A DNA stretch of 64,000 nt from assembly GCA_016716085.1 (NCBI GenBank), contig JADJWY010000005.1:186001-250000 (forward strand), read 5' to 3'. The notes under the pieces are model-generated. The model had not been told where the DNA came from, ran no database searches, and saw nothing but the letters and a program-made list of their open reading frames with translations. The DNA comes from Hahellaceae bacterium. Lineage in GTDB: Bacteria > Pseudomonadota > Gammaproteobacteria > Pseudomonadales > Oleiphilaceae. Positions 51,914-64,000 of the stretch are shown here, in pieces (the stretch's first letter is position 1; every line of letters starts with the position of its first letter). The translations under genes and the position numbers were made by a program.

Positions 51914-52898
51914 GAGTCACCCTCAGCGATAGCTCGCCGCCCGCCAGTTCATGCAGAACGCCTGACATCTCTACCACCGCACTCCCAACAACCGACACGC
52001 CTTTATAAAGATAGGGGCCACCGTTGTGACGGTTATTACCATGAACATCTATTTCTTTACCCGAAAAGAAGTCCCTTGCATTCCAAGCATCAATAAAATG
52101 CTGGAATCCACCCTTTTCAAATCGCTCCAAACCCGACACCAAATTAGCCACCAAGCCGACAGCAACATCATTTCGAGAGACTGGACCATCAACTATCTCT
52201 TTCAGAGAAACGACTTTTTGGCCTATACAACTTTTTTCCCGCTCACTGAGCTGCAAATTAAAGCCAACACCAACTACAACTTCAACTGGGCCATTGTGCT
52301 CTCCAGATAGCTCAATCAGCACTCCAGCGAGCTTCTTTCCGCTGTGCATAACGTCATTTGGCCACTTCAACATTGGGTCAAGTTTCCACTCGAGAGCCAG
52401 GTACTCTGAAATCATAACGCCCACAGCCAAACTCAAGCCTTGCAAGGATGCAAAGCCAGAGGAAAAACGTTTACGCACACTAAAACAAAGCTGGCTACCA
52501 AATTCTGCAACCCACTCCCGCCCCCTTCGCCCCCTCCCTGCTGTTTGGTATTCAGCCATACAAACCGAAAGCAAGTCTGTCGGAAGCCTAGGAGCACATT
52601 CCAATAAATAAGAATTTGTTGAATCAATGATAAAGTGCACAGAAAGCTCTGGAATCAATCCAGAGGGTAAATAACGCTTGAGACCGCCTGCCAATTTAGC
52701 TTGGTCCAACAGCTCAACAGGGCGCGCCAGTTGGTATCCCTTAGAACGATTTGCGGTTATTTGAACGCCGTAACGCTCTTGTATGGCATCGAGACTTTTC
52801 CAGACGGCAGCCCTGGAAACCTTGAGAACCCGTCCCAGCTCAACACCACTATGAATTTCCCCATCAGCAAGAACTCTCAGTAACGCTTCATAATCCAT
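51894..52898 (-). CDS. birA: biotin-protein ligase / biotin operon repressor
   Basis: About 334 residues. An N-terminal winged helix-turn-helix (LRVLADGEIHSGVELGRVLK, VSRAAVWKSLDAIQ) suggests a repressor function. The catalytic domain has the biotin-adenylate loop GRGRRGR, then FGSQLCFSV and KWPNDVM, and a C-terminal SH3-like cap. It attaches biotin to acetyl-CoA carboxylase and represses bio genes when loaded with biotinyl-AMP. The ATG at 52898 is used; the TTG at 52907 is possible. It lies just downstream of the rRNA operon terminator. Confidence 0.95.
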   Translation of the reverse strand: MDYEALLRVLADGEIHSGVELGRVLKVSRAAVWKSLDAIQERYGVQITANRSKGYQLARPVELLDQAKLAGGLKRYLPSGLIPELSVHFIIDSTNSYLLECAPRLPTDLLSVCMAEYQTAGRGRRGREWVAEFGSQLCFSVRKRFSSGFASLQGLSLAVGVMISEYLALEWKLDPMLKWPNDVMHSGKKLAGVLIELSGEHNGPVEVVVGVGFNLQLSEREKSCIGQKVVSLKEIVDGPVSRNDVAVGLVANLVSGLERFEKGGFQHFIDAWNARDFFSGKEIDVHGNNRHNGGPYLYKGVSVVGSAVVEMSGVLHELAGGELSLRVTHDLPAP

Positions 52899-52983
52899 AT
52901 GCGCCAATTCTGGTTACAGACGATTATTAAATTTAACGACTCTATGAGGCGCTATTATGTTCATAGATCTTTCCGCATTCCAA

Positions 52984-53013
52984 ATAAAAAAGGCCCACCT
53001 TTCGGTGAGCCTT
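52984..53013 (-). terminator. rRNA operon terminator
   Basis: On the minus strand AAGGCTCACC-GAAA-GGTGGGCCTT (one mismatch) is followed by TTTTTATT, about 15 bp past the 5S end. Confidence 0.88.
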
Positions 53014-53025
53014 CTTCGTATTAGG

Positions 53026-53144
53026 TGCCTGACAACGACCTACTCTCGCATGGGCAAGTGCCACACTACCATCGGCGCAGAACGGTTTCACTACTGAGTT
53101 CGGAATGGATTCAGGTGGTTCCCGTTCGCTATGATCATCAGGCA
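53026..53144 (-). rRNA. 5S ribosomal RNA
   Basis: About 119 bases on the minus strand, from TGCCTGATGATC to GTTGTCAGGCA, with conserved CCGAACTCAG and ATGGTAGTGTGG segments and complementary ends. Confidence 0.97.
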
Positions 53145-53257
53145 AAACTGACTTGGTATGACCAAATTCGAACTAACAGCGATTCAGCTGTCTCTAACAA
53201 TCAGATAAGCGAGCAATTACTCTAAGCCCACCGGGCAAAAGCCTTTCGGTGTTATAT

Positions 53258-56119
<2,862 letters not shown>

Positions 56120-56432
56120 ATATAACCCGAAAACCTCTCGGCTGCCGGTTATATGTCATATACCATTTATCGTGCGGCCCTTTTCTACCACACAATAATT
56201 GCGCTTGAGTAATTGCTCAGTAAAATCTCCGCAATTTCATCAGTTACCATCAACATGATCTGCAATCGATTACTCAATCACTTCTCATATCAACCGCAAC
56301 CAACCATTGGTTTCGATTTTTTCTTCGCTTATCCAATTTGTTAAAGAACTCTCTGACCGCTGTCAGACACCAATACACGCTTCGCATGCATTCGTGTCTA
56401 ACATCTGCCTACCGGGTACACACCTGACTGAA
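56120..56432 (-). other. spacer between tRNA-Ala and 23S, with boxA
   Basis: This 313-base transcribed spacer has no gene. A boxA-like GTTCTTTAACAA on the minus strand at 56338-56350 is the site bound by NusB-S10 for antitermination before 23S. The rest includes one side of the 23S processing stem, next to 56119. Confidence 0.75.
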
Positions 56433-56508
56433 TGGTGGAGCTACGCGGGATCGAACCGCGGACCTCTTGGATGCAAACCAAGCGCTCTCCCAGCTGAGCT
56501 ATAGCCCC
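56433..56508 (-). tRNA. tRNA-Ala (TGC anticodon)
   Basis: A 76-base cloverleaf with acceptor GGGGCTA/TAGCTCC, anticodon loop TTTGCAT (anticodon TGC) and encoded CCA, in the rRNA spacer. Confidence 0.98.
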
Positions 56509-56518
56509 AGTCTAAAAC

Positions 56519-56595
<77 letters not shown>

Positions 56596-56640
56596 AGTCA
56601 TGCCGGGCCCTGCTCCGGGCAACCCGTCCTTCGACTGTAT

Positions 56641-56671
56641 CAAGTAATTTGTTGTGAGCACATGACAGATC
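56641..56671 (-). other. 3' arm of the 16S processing stem
   Basis: This segment is complementary to 58330-58360 in the pre-16S leader over about 30 bases with few mismatches. Together they enclose 16S in a long stem, the RNase III substrate. Confidence 0.8.
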
Positions 56672-56685
56672 GGTCTACTGTCGTT

Positions 56686-58220
<1,535 letters not shown>

Positions 58221-58402
58221 AAAGTTTTTTGACCAGCTTTCGCCAGTCAGATCTTTTTGCTCAAGTCAAAACTACTGCAAATTTTCATTGACAGTGTCAC
58301 TGACTCTCATCGCATTCTTTGGTAAACGCGATCTGTCAGTGCCCACAACAAATTACTTGATTCAGCTTTTTAAAGAACGTCTTCGCTTCGGAAGAGGCGC
58401 GC

Positions 58403-58430
58403 ATTATAAGGTGCGCCGTTTTCGTGTCAA
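58403..58430 (-). promoter_or_regulatory. rRNA promoter P2 (downstream)
   Basis: TTGACA (58425-58430), a 16-bp spacer and TATAAT (58403-58408), both perfect consensus, with discriminator GCGCGCC. An A-tract of seven just upstream resembles an UP element. Confidence 0.9.
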
Positions 58431-58518
58431 CTCTTTTTTTCGAGCGACTTCGCAGTTTGATTTCTCGCTCTGCAACCCACCAAGATTGAGACAGGCTCTC
58501 TCTCTCGACAGGGCGCAC

Positions 58519-58547
58519 ATTATGTCGCGCACCACTGATCGACGCAA
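58519..58547 (-). promoter_or_regulatory. rRNA promoter P1 (upstream)
   Basis: TTGCGT (58542-58547), a 17-bp spacer and CATAAT (58519-58524) with a GTGCGCC discriminator. The AT-rich sequence just upstream, reaching into the end of tyrS, looks like an UP element. Confidence 0.65.
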
Positions 58548-58560
58548 GCACTTTTTTAAA

Positions 58561-59766
58561 TTATTTAACAATCACCCGAGCTATTTTCTTTTTCCCCGCC
58601 TGAACGACGCCCACCTGCCCAACACGCATCATATAATCAGCACCTACAGCCACGGCATCCACGTACACCACGCCACGCGCCAACACATCTTTTGCCGCAG
58701 CGCCATTTTTTACCAAACCCGCCAACCGCAAGACCGTTGCAATCGGCAAAGCACCCCCAGCCTCACTCACAACATCAACATCCGGCAAATTTTCTGGAAT
58801 CTCACCCAAACCAACCTGATTCCCCGCAGAGTTGTGAGCACGGGAAGCCAACTCAGCGCCATGAAAGCGCGTAACAATCTCTTCAGCAAGCAACTGCTTA
58901 ACCTCCTGCGGATTGCGTCCCGACTCAACATCCCTTTTCAGCGCTTCAATTTCGCTCAGGGAGCGAAAACTCAAAAGATCAAAATAGCGCCAAATGAGAC
59001 CGTCAGGAAGCGATAGCAACTTCCCGTACATCTCACCCGGAAGATCACTCACTCCAATGTAATTCCCTAGAGATTTTGACATCTTTTGCACGCCATCCAA
59101 GCCCTCAAGAATGGGCATCGTCATGATGACCTGGGGCTCCTGTCCCGCATTCTTCTGCAGCATTCGCCCCATGAGAAGGTTAAACTTTTGGTCCGTCCCA
59201 CCCAGCTCCACATCAGCTTGCAGCGCCACGGAGTCGTACCCCTGAACCAAAGGGTATAAAAATTCATGGATAGAAATAGATTGTTCGTTCGCGTAACGCT
59301 TACTGAAGTCATCACGCTCCAACATGCGCGCGACAGTGTATTGACCCGCCAACCGAATCATTCCGGCCGCATCAATTTTATCCATCCACTCACTATTGAA
59401 TCGCACTTCAGTCTTTGCAGGGTCAAGGATCTTGAAAACTTGCTCTCGATAACTCTGAGCGTTACGAATAACATCTTCACGCGTGAGCGGCGGGCGAGTG
59501 GCACTTTTTCCGGTGGGGTCACCAATCATCCCTGTAAAATCACCAATCAGAAAGACCACCTGATGCCCAAACTGTTGAAATTGGCGTAGCTTATTGATAA
59601 GCACCGTGTGCCCTAAGTGCAGATCCGGCGCCGTAGGGTCAAAGCCAGCCTTAATTCGCAACGGCCGCCCGAGTGATAACCTGGCCCTTAAGGCTTCAAC
59701 AGGGATAACCTCCTCGACACCCCGGGTTAACTCTGCCAACACGCCATCGATATCAGAATTTGTCAT
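58561..59766 (-). CDS. tyrS: tyrosyl-tRNA synthetase
   Basis: A 401-residue class I synthetase: the HIGH-type motif is HLGHTVL, the KMSKS motif is KMSKSLG, and GFDPTAPDLHLGH is typical of the long TyrRS branch (TyrZ-like, as in Pseudomonas). The C-terminal S4-like domain (LARGVVYVDAVAVGADYMMR) binds tRNA-Tyr. The ATG at 59766 has GGAG four bases upstream. The stop lies at the edge of the rRNA P1 promoter, and the cognate tRNA-Tyr gene is 8 kb away at 50292. Confidence 0.97.
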   Translation of the reverse strand: MTNSDIDGVLAELTRGVEEVIPVEALRARLSLGRPLRIKAGFDPTAPDLHLGHTVLINKLRQFQQFGHQVVFLIGDFTGMIGDPTGKSATRPPLTREDVIRNAQSYREQVFKILDPAKTEVRFNSEWMDKIDAAGMIRLAGQYTVARMLERDDFSKRYANEQSISIHEFLYPLVQGYDSVALQADVELGGTDQKFNLLMGRMLQKNAGQEPQVIMTMPILEGLDGVQKMSKSLGNYIGVSDLPGEMYGKLLSLPDGLIWRYFDLLSFRSLSEIEALKRDVESGRNPQEVKQLLAEEIVTRFHGAELASRAHNSAGNQVGLGEIPENLPDVDVVSEAGGALPIATVLRLAGLVKNGAAAKDVLARGVVYVDAVAVGADYMMRVGQVGVVQAGKKKIARVIVK

Positions 59767-60003
59767 AAATCTCCTCGAACCAGTTATCATTAATCAGCTA
59801 TATTACTGATAAACAACGCTTGCTAACCGAAACAACACCTATTACCTGATGACTATTGGAAAAGCAGCGATCAGAATAGAGCCAAGTAAAGGCCGAGATT
59901 ATAACCGCGCTAGGCATGGCGCCCAACTTTCGACTCGCATTATACGTAAAAGGTCTTATACTTGATTTTTAAAGATCATTCGCAAGTGAACAGTGTAACC
60001 GCC

Positions 60004-61575
60004 ATGTTTAATAATAAGTTTTTAAAACAACTCTCCAAACCGCATGTAGTAGCCCTTTCTACGGCAGGCCTCCTTATGGGTACCGGCGTTCTTTTGAATG
60101 ACAGCATTTCCAGCGAAAGTGCTCGTACGGAAGTATCCCTTGCGGTCAGCGGAACGGCGAGCACCGGTCTGCGTGAAGTGGTTTTGCTCGCAGATGAGAA
60201 CACCCGCAATGCGCCGACAGTAAGCCCTTTTATGGCTGGCGAGGTGAATGAGCCCACTGACAAAACAGTTGAATCCGAGATGGGCCTCGTACAAGTTGCA
60301 ATGGCTCAAACGCCCCTGCAAGGCATTACTGCCCAGTCCACAGCCGAACCGCTTGTACCCACTCTATCGTCAGCCAATATACTCAATGACGACCAAAACG
60401 TTTTGGAAGAGCGCGCGCCTGGTGCCGAAGAAAATCTGGCCTCGGATAGCCTGGACTGGAAGCGCTTTACCGTTTCGTCAGGAGACACCCTGTCAGGCCT
60501 GTTTAGTAAGGCGGGCTTCAACGATGCGCTTTTGTACAGCATAAACGCTCAGGTTAAAGACAAAAGCTGGGCCAGAATTTATCCCGGTGAACGCATTGCT
60601 TTTGGCGTGAACGGCGATGGCAATCTCGCCGCACTGAATATTGAACGAAGTCAGTTGGAAACCTGGACGATTGTCAGATCAGATGATGATCGCTACGCAC
60701 TGAGTAAAACCCTTCGGGAGACAGACAAGAAGACGGCGGTCGCCGAAGGGACGATCAAGTCCATTTTCTTCAATGCCGCTCAAAATGCAGGTCTAACCGG
60801 GTCTCAAACCATGGCGCTGGCAGGTCTGTTCAGCTGGGACGTCGATTTCGCTCTCGATATCAGAGAGGGCGACTCATTTAAGGTCATCTATGAAGACCTC
60901 TATCTGGACGGCAAGAAAATCGGAACAGGTGACATTCTTGCGGCCGAATTCACCAATCAGGGACGCACTCACAAAGCTGTACGTTTTACCCACAAAGATG
61001 GTCGTGTCAGCTACTACGATGAGAATGGCAATAGCCTCAAGAAAGCGTTCTTGCGCTCTCCTATTGATTTTGCACGCATTTCTTCCCATTTTTCGCTAAA
61101 CCGGAAACACCCTGTTCTTCACCGCTTTCGCGCTCACAAAGGCACCGACTATGCAGCAGGTCGCGGTACGCCTATCAAGTCCACAGGGGATGGGAAGGTC
61201 ATCTTTGCTGGAGTCAAGGGCGGCTACGGTAACGTCATCATTCTGCAGCATGGCCAGGGAATTACGACGCTGTATGGTCACATGAACGCTTTTGCAAGGG
61301 GCATGCGCTCAGGCAGTCGCGTAAAGCAGGGCCAGGTAATCGGTTATGTCGGCTCGACGGGTCTGGCCTCAGGCCCTCACTGCCACTATGAGTTCAGAGT
61401 GCATGGCGTGCATAAGAACCCGGTAACTGTGGCCTTGCCTAAGGCCGACCCGGTTCCGTCAAGTGAGCGCGCTGCTTTCAAGAAACAGGCTCAGTCCGTT
61501 CTGGCGAAGCTTGGCACTGGCCCAGATGATATTCAATTGGCAATGGAGAGCTCCAAAAGCGCGACACGTTTATGA
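60004..61575 (+). CDS. LysM/M23 family peptidoglycan endopeptidase (MepM-like)
   Basis: About 523 residues with a signal-anchor helix (HVVALSTAGLLMGTGVLLN). After a low-complexity linker comes a LysM/OapA-like region (RFTVSSGDTLSGLFSKAGF), and a C-terminal M23 domain with HKGTDYAAGRGTPIKS and HCHYEFRVHG, giving the His, Asp and His-X-His zinc ligands. It probably cuts peptide cross-links in the periplasm for cell-wall growth. The ATG at 60004 is used; GTG or TTG starts up to 59962 are possible. It is divergent from tyrS and overlaps anmK by ATGA, as in Pseudomonas. Confidence 0.88.
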   Translation: MFNNKFLKQLSKPHVVALSTAGLLMGTGVLLNDSISSESARTEVSLAVSGTASTGLREVVLLADENTRNAPTVSPFMAGEVNEPTDKTVESEMGLVQVAMAQTPLQGITAQSTAEPLVPTLSSANILNDDQNVLEERAPGAEENLASDSLDWKRFTVSSGDTLSGLFSKAGFNDALLYSINAQVKDKSWARIYPGERIAFGVNGDGNLAALNIERSQLETWTIVRSDDDRYALSKTLRETDKKTAVAEGTIKSIFFNAAQNAGLTGSQTMALAGLFSWDVDFALDIREGDSFKVIYEDLYLDGKKIGTGDILAAEFTNQGRTHKAVRFTHKDGRVSYYDENGNSLKKAFLRSPIDFARISSHFSLNRKHPVLHRFRAHKGTDYAAGRGTPIKSTGDGKVIFAGVKGGYGNVIILQHGQGITTLYGHMNAFARGMRSGSRVKQGQVIGYVGSTGLASGPHCHYEFRVHGVHKNPVTVALPKADPVPSSERAAFKKQAQSVLAKLGTGPDDIQLAMESSKSATRL

Positions 61576-62705
61576 CCGCTGAACGTTATATCGGCCTCAT
61601 GTCGGGCACAAGCCTGGATGGGGTCGATGCCGCGCTGATAGAGATCCATGATGCGCATTCTATCAAGACGCTCGCGACAGCCTATCGCCCATTTTCCGAC
61701 TCACTCAAAGACGATCTTTATTCGCTAACTCGACAATCCAGTTGGCCGGTCAGCCAGTTTGCCAGCGCAGAGCTCCAGTTAACCGAATTGTATGCAGATT
61801 GCGTTACTCATTTACTTGAGTTGAGCAGCACTTCAGCTCAAGACATCCGCGCAATCGGTGCCCACGGACAGACAATCCGCCACTGGCCTGAACAAGGCTT
61901 TACCTTTCAACTGCTTAACCCGTCTTTTTTGGCCGCAAAAACCGGCGTGGACGTAGCCTGCGATTTTCGCCGGGCAGATTTGGCAAGAGGGGGTCAAGGC
62001 GCCCCTCTCCTTCCCACCTTTCACGCAGAGATTTGTGCTCACCCAACGCAATCACGCTGCCTGCTCAATATTGGAGGCATTGCAAATCTGACCTCATTAT
62101 CGCTAGAAAGCAAAACGGTCGGACTGGATACCGGCCCAGGCAACACACTGATGAATGCCTGGTGCAAGCGCCAGTTTGGGGAGGATTATGATCACAACGG
62201 TTTTCGCGCCCGACAAGGAACGGTCAATGAACGCTTGTTAGATCAACTGTTGCAGGAGCCGTATTTTCAACGTGGTCTGCCCAAAAGCACAGGGCCGGAG
62301 CTTTTCAATTTAGCATGGCTGGACAAAGCGCTTGGAGCATCTGGAGTAACGGTCTCCGCGAATGACATACTTCGCACCCTACTGGAGTTGACCTCCCGTA
62401 CGATTGCTGACGCTATACACAGCCACAGCCCAGCGACGGAGGTGTTCGTATTTGGGGGGGGAGTTCACAATTCATTTTTGATGGAACGACTCAAAGAGCT
62501 GATGCCAAACCATCGCATTTTGTCGACCAAAACGCTTGGAATTGACCCCGACTTTATGGAAGCTACCGCGTTTGCCTGGCTTGCCTTTCGCCTGCTTCAC
62601 AATCAACCTGGCAATTTAATTTCAGTGACCGGTGCGAACACCCCAGCACTTCTTGGAGGGTGGTTTCCGAGCAGCAGGAATCTGATTCAAGCCAAGGGTT
62701 ATTGA
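61572..62705 (+). CDS. anmK: anhydro-N-acetylmuramic acid kinase
   Basis: A 377-residue AnmK: YIGLMSGTSLDGVDAALIEI, GAHGQTIRHWPE, NIGGIANLTSL and GLDTGPGNTLMNAWC are the conserved motifs of the family. It converts 1,6-anhydro-MurNAc to MurNAc-6-phosphate in wall recycling. Overlap with the endopeptidase gene by four bases (ATGA) suggests they act together in peptidoglycan turnover and recycling. Confidence 0.96.
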   Translation: MTAERYIGLMSGTSLDGVDAALIEIHDAHSIKTLATAYRPFSDSLKDDLYSLTRQSSWPVSQFASAELQLTELYADCVTHLLELSSTSAQDIRAIGAHGQTIRHWPEQGFTFQLLNPSFLAAKTGVDVACDFRRADLARGGQGAPLLPTFHAEICAHPTQSRCLLNIGGIANLTSLSLESKTVGLDTGPGNTLMNAWCKRQFGEDYDHNGFRARQGTVNERLLDQLLQEPYFQRGLPKSTGPELFNLAWLDKALGASGVTVSANDILRTLLELTSRTIADAIHSHSPATEVFVFGGGVHNSFLMERLKELMPNHRILSTKTLGIDPDFMEATAFAWLAFRLLHNQPGNLISVTGANTPALLGGWFPSSRNLIQAKGY

Positions 62706-62719
62706 CAGACCTGCACGCC

Positions 62720-63229
62720 CTAAAACTCAACATAACCGTCGTCTTTTAGCTCCTGCTCATAGCTTGGTCCGTAAGGCACTATATCCACGAAAGGGGGAAG
62801 AGACTCGCGCTTTATTCCTTCCGCATTCATATAGGTCTGACACACTTTAACATCGATTAGGTTAAAGGCGTCAAGGCGCGCTGCCCGGTCAACAAGTGCG
62901 CTGTATCGGTCATAGTTTTCACTTTCAAATAGTTTAACTTCAGGACCATGTAATACGAAGGCGACCGGCACAAAAGCATCTGGATGAGATTGGTGAAGCT
63001 GCTCAGCCCTAATCAGGAACCGCTCTATTTCCTCTGCGGAATGTAACTGGATTCGAGCAAGAAAGCGTGGGGACTCATCCACAATTGCCGGAGACGACTT
63101 TGGAGGCGCCGCGAAGGCTATCGACAAGCACCCAAAACCCATTACTCCACACAGACCGACCAAGCGAAACCCGGCAGCAACCCGTTTAAATCGAGAAGGA
63201 ACTGCCACAGCCGCAGGTTGTGCTTGCAT
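62720..63229 (-). CDS. DsrE-like periplasmic protein
   Basis: A protein of about 169 residues. A signal peptide-like segment (RLVGLCGVMGFGCLSIAFA) is followed by a DsrE/DsrF-like domain: AFVLHGPEVKLFESENYDRY, DVKVCQTYMNAEGI and FVDIVPYGPS. DsrE-type proteins handle sulfur or act in sulfur relay; function here is unknown. The start is uncertain: ATG 63229 overlaps erpA by 44 bp, while TTG 63163 and ATG 63142 lie after the erpA stop. It is convergent with anmK. Confidence 0.6.
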   Translation of the reverse strand: MQAQPAAVAVPSRFKRVAAGFRLVGLCGVMGFGCLSIAFAAPPKSSPAIVDESPRFLARIQLHSAEEIERFLIRAEQLHQSHPDAFVPVAFVLHGPEVKLFESENYDRYSALVDRAARLDAFNLIDVKVCQTYMNAEGIKRESLPPFVDIVPYGPSYEQELKDDGYVEF

Positions 63230-63539
63230 TTGGATTTTTGATAACAAACTGGGCACCTTGAAGGCTTTCTTTATAATCGACCTCGGATCCAACCAGATAG
63301 GGGTAGCTCAGAGAGTCAACTAAAAGACGGACGCCATTCTTTTCCACAATGGTATCGTCTTCATTCACTGATTCATCAAAAGAAAAGCCATATTGGAAGC
63401 CTGAGCATCCTCCCCCCGTGACATAGACACGCAGAGCAAGCTCATCGTTACCCTCTTCCTCAATCAGTGACTTAACTTTACTGGCGGCGGCATCACTGAA
63501 GTAAAAAGGTGATGGCACAAACTCCTGGGCGACAGACAT
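63186..63539 (-). CDS. erpA: iron-sulfur cluster insertion protein ErpA
   Basis: A 117-residue A-type carrier with the three conserved cysteines, one in GGGCSGFQY and two in the C-terminal TTCGCGSSF. It transfers [2Fe-2S]/[4Fe-4S] clusters to target enzymes such as IspG/IspH and respiratory proteins. AGGAG before the ATG at 63539 sets the start. The promoter upstream carries an IscR-like site. Confidence 0.96.
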   Translation of the reverse strand: MSVAQEFVPSPFYFSDAAASKVKSLIEEEGNDELALRVYVTGGGCSGFQYGFSFDESVNEDDTIVEKNGVRLLVDSLSYPYLVGSEVDYKESLQGAQFVIKNPNASTTCGCGSSFSI

Positions 63540-63569
63540 GTCTTCTCCTGAAAAACGTCATCCGCCATA

Positions 63570-63603
63570 ATTATCCAATTACCAAAGTAATTTGGTCAAC
63601 TAT
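63570..63603 (-). promoter_or_regulatory. erpA promoter with IscR-type site
   Basis: TTGACC (63594-63599), an 18-bp spacer and GATAAT (63570-63575) on the minus strand. Overlapping the -35, positions 63578-63603 read ATAGTTGACC-AAATTA-CTTTGGTAAT, very like the type 1 site bound by [2Fe-2S]-IscR upstream of the E. coli iscR operon. Confidence 0.6.
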
Positions 63604-64000
63604 TTCCGGCTACCACACTGGCTACATTTTGATCAGGCCCCATCTTTTCACGCGAGGATTCGGCTATTCGTGTAACGCGTTTGGAATTCGCCAAAGCGTC
63701 AAACCTGTCAGACTCTGGATTGTTCAAAGCCTCCTCTGCCGCCTTTTCTAATGACACGCCAAGCTTTTTTTCAGCCTGCTCACGATCATGAACCAGACTG
63801 CCATTGACCTCAGCCCCCATCACCATCTCGATTAGGTTGTAATAAACATTTCCTGTAATTGATGCATTGGCGGCCAGTTCAAGGTGCTCTGAGGCATACA
63901 CATTTCCCAAAACCTTACCATTGATGATGACATGGGGCGCGATGACATCGCCTTCGATGCGGGATACCTCGCTCAGGCGAACGGCTGCATCCTTAGCATC
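63596..64000 (-). CDS. bactofilin family protein, 3' part
   Basis: The gene enters from the right edge; 134 codons and the stop are visible. The repeats RIEGDVIAPHVIINGKVLGN, EHLELAANASITGNVYYNLI and GAEVNGSLVHD are the right-handed beta-helix of bactofilins, cytoskeletal polymers that organise cell-wall enzymes and cell shape. The following tail is helical and charged. The stop overlaps the erpA promoter. In pseudomonads a bactofilin gene is also next to erpA. Confidence 0.85.
   Translation of the reverse strand, partial: DAKDAAVRLSEVSRIEGDVIAPHVIINGKVLGNVYASEHLELAANASITGNVYYNLIEMVMGAEVNGSLVHDREQAEKKLGVSLEKAAEEALNNPESDRFDALANSKRVTRIAESSREKMGPDQNVASVVAGNS

Larger units (their letters stand above)
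58221..58560 (-). promoter_or_regulatory. rRNA leader and promoter region
   Basis: These 340 bases between tyrS and 16S hold two tandem promoters (given separately), a boxA-like GTTCTTTAAAAA (58367-58378) for antitermination, and the 5' arm of the 16S processing stem (58330-58360). No protein gene is present; long open frames crossing it are chance. Confidence 0.8.

Noticed and set aside
58288..59016. 242-codon plus-strand frame across the rRNA leader and tyrS
   Set aside because: It overlaps rRNA promoters and a well-supported tyrS gene; no start signal.

Overview
The window is a stretch of chromosome from a gammaproteobacterium, probably a marine or environmental one. The order rrn - tyrS - M23 peptidase - anmK - erpA resembles Pseudomonas and its relatives, the translation clusters have the classic gammaproteobacterial order, and a mannose-sensitive haemagglutinin (MSHA) type IV pilus cluster of the Vibrio/Shewanella/Cellvibrio kind is present. 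I cannot name the genus from sequence alone. I found no insertion sequence, prophage, CRISPR array, integron or defence island, and almost all genes belong to known families.

Layout. 1-1090: the 3' end of an OsmC-family gene and a convergent prkB-type phosphoribulokinase gene. 1174-13189: an MSHA pilus operon on the minus strand, read in the order mshI, a PilN-like gene, mshJ, K, L, M, N, E, G, A, C, D, O, P. It encodes the inner-membrane alignment proteins, the secretin, two ATPases, the platform protein, the major pilin and the minor pilins. 13295-18927: a chorismate-lyase-like (DUF98) gene, ssb, a YajR-type transporter and the divergent uvrA. 19013-32513: the alpha, spc and S10 ribosomal operons without interruption. 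32642-36935: the str operon (rpsL, rpsG, fusA, tuf). 37035-48741: rpoC, rpoB, rplL, rplJ, rplA, rplK, nusG, secE. 48763-50476: tRNA-Trp, a second tuf and four tRNAs (Gly, Tyr and two Thr). 50538-52898: a SPOR-domain gene, coaX and birA. 53026-58220: a complete rRNA operon (16S-Ile-Ala-23S-5S). 58561-64000: tyrS, a LysM/M23 peptidase, anmK, a DsrE-like gene, erpA and a partial bactofilin gene.

The centre of the window is the translation and transcription core of the cell. Nearly all of it lies on the minus strand, in long operons separated by recognisable promoters and terminators. Promoters with good hexamers and 16-18 bp spacers can be read for rrn (two in tandem), str, S10, alpha, the tRNA-tuf operon, uvrA and erpA. 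The erpA promoter carries a sequence resembling a type 1 IscR site.

The most notable irregularity is that three conserved genes, mshM, uvrA and rplW, are each broken by a single-base indel in a short homopolymer. Because rplW is normally essential, sequencing or assembly error is the most likely cause, at least for that gene. I did not find convincing evidence of an undescribed system. The best biological leads are the MSHA cluster with a c-di-GMP-binding MshE and several usual msh genes missing, and the candidate regulatory sites listed in the findings.
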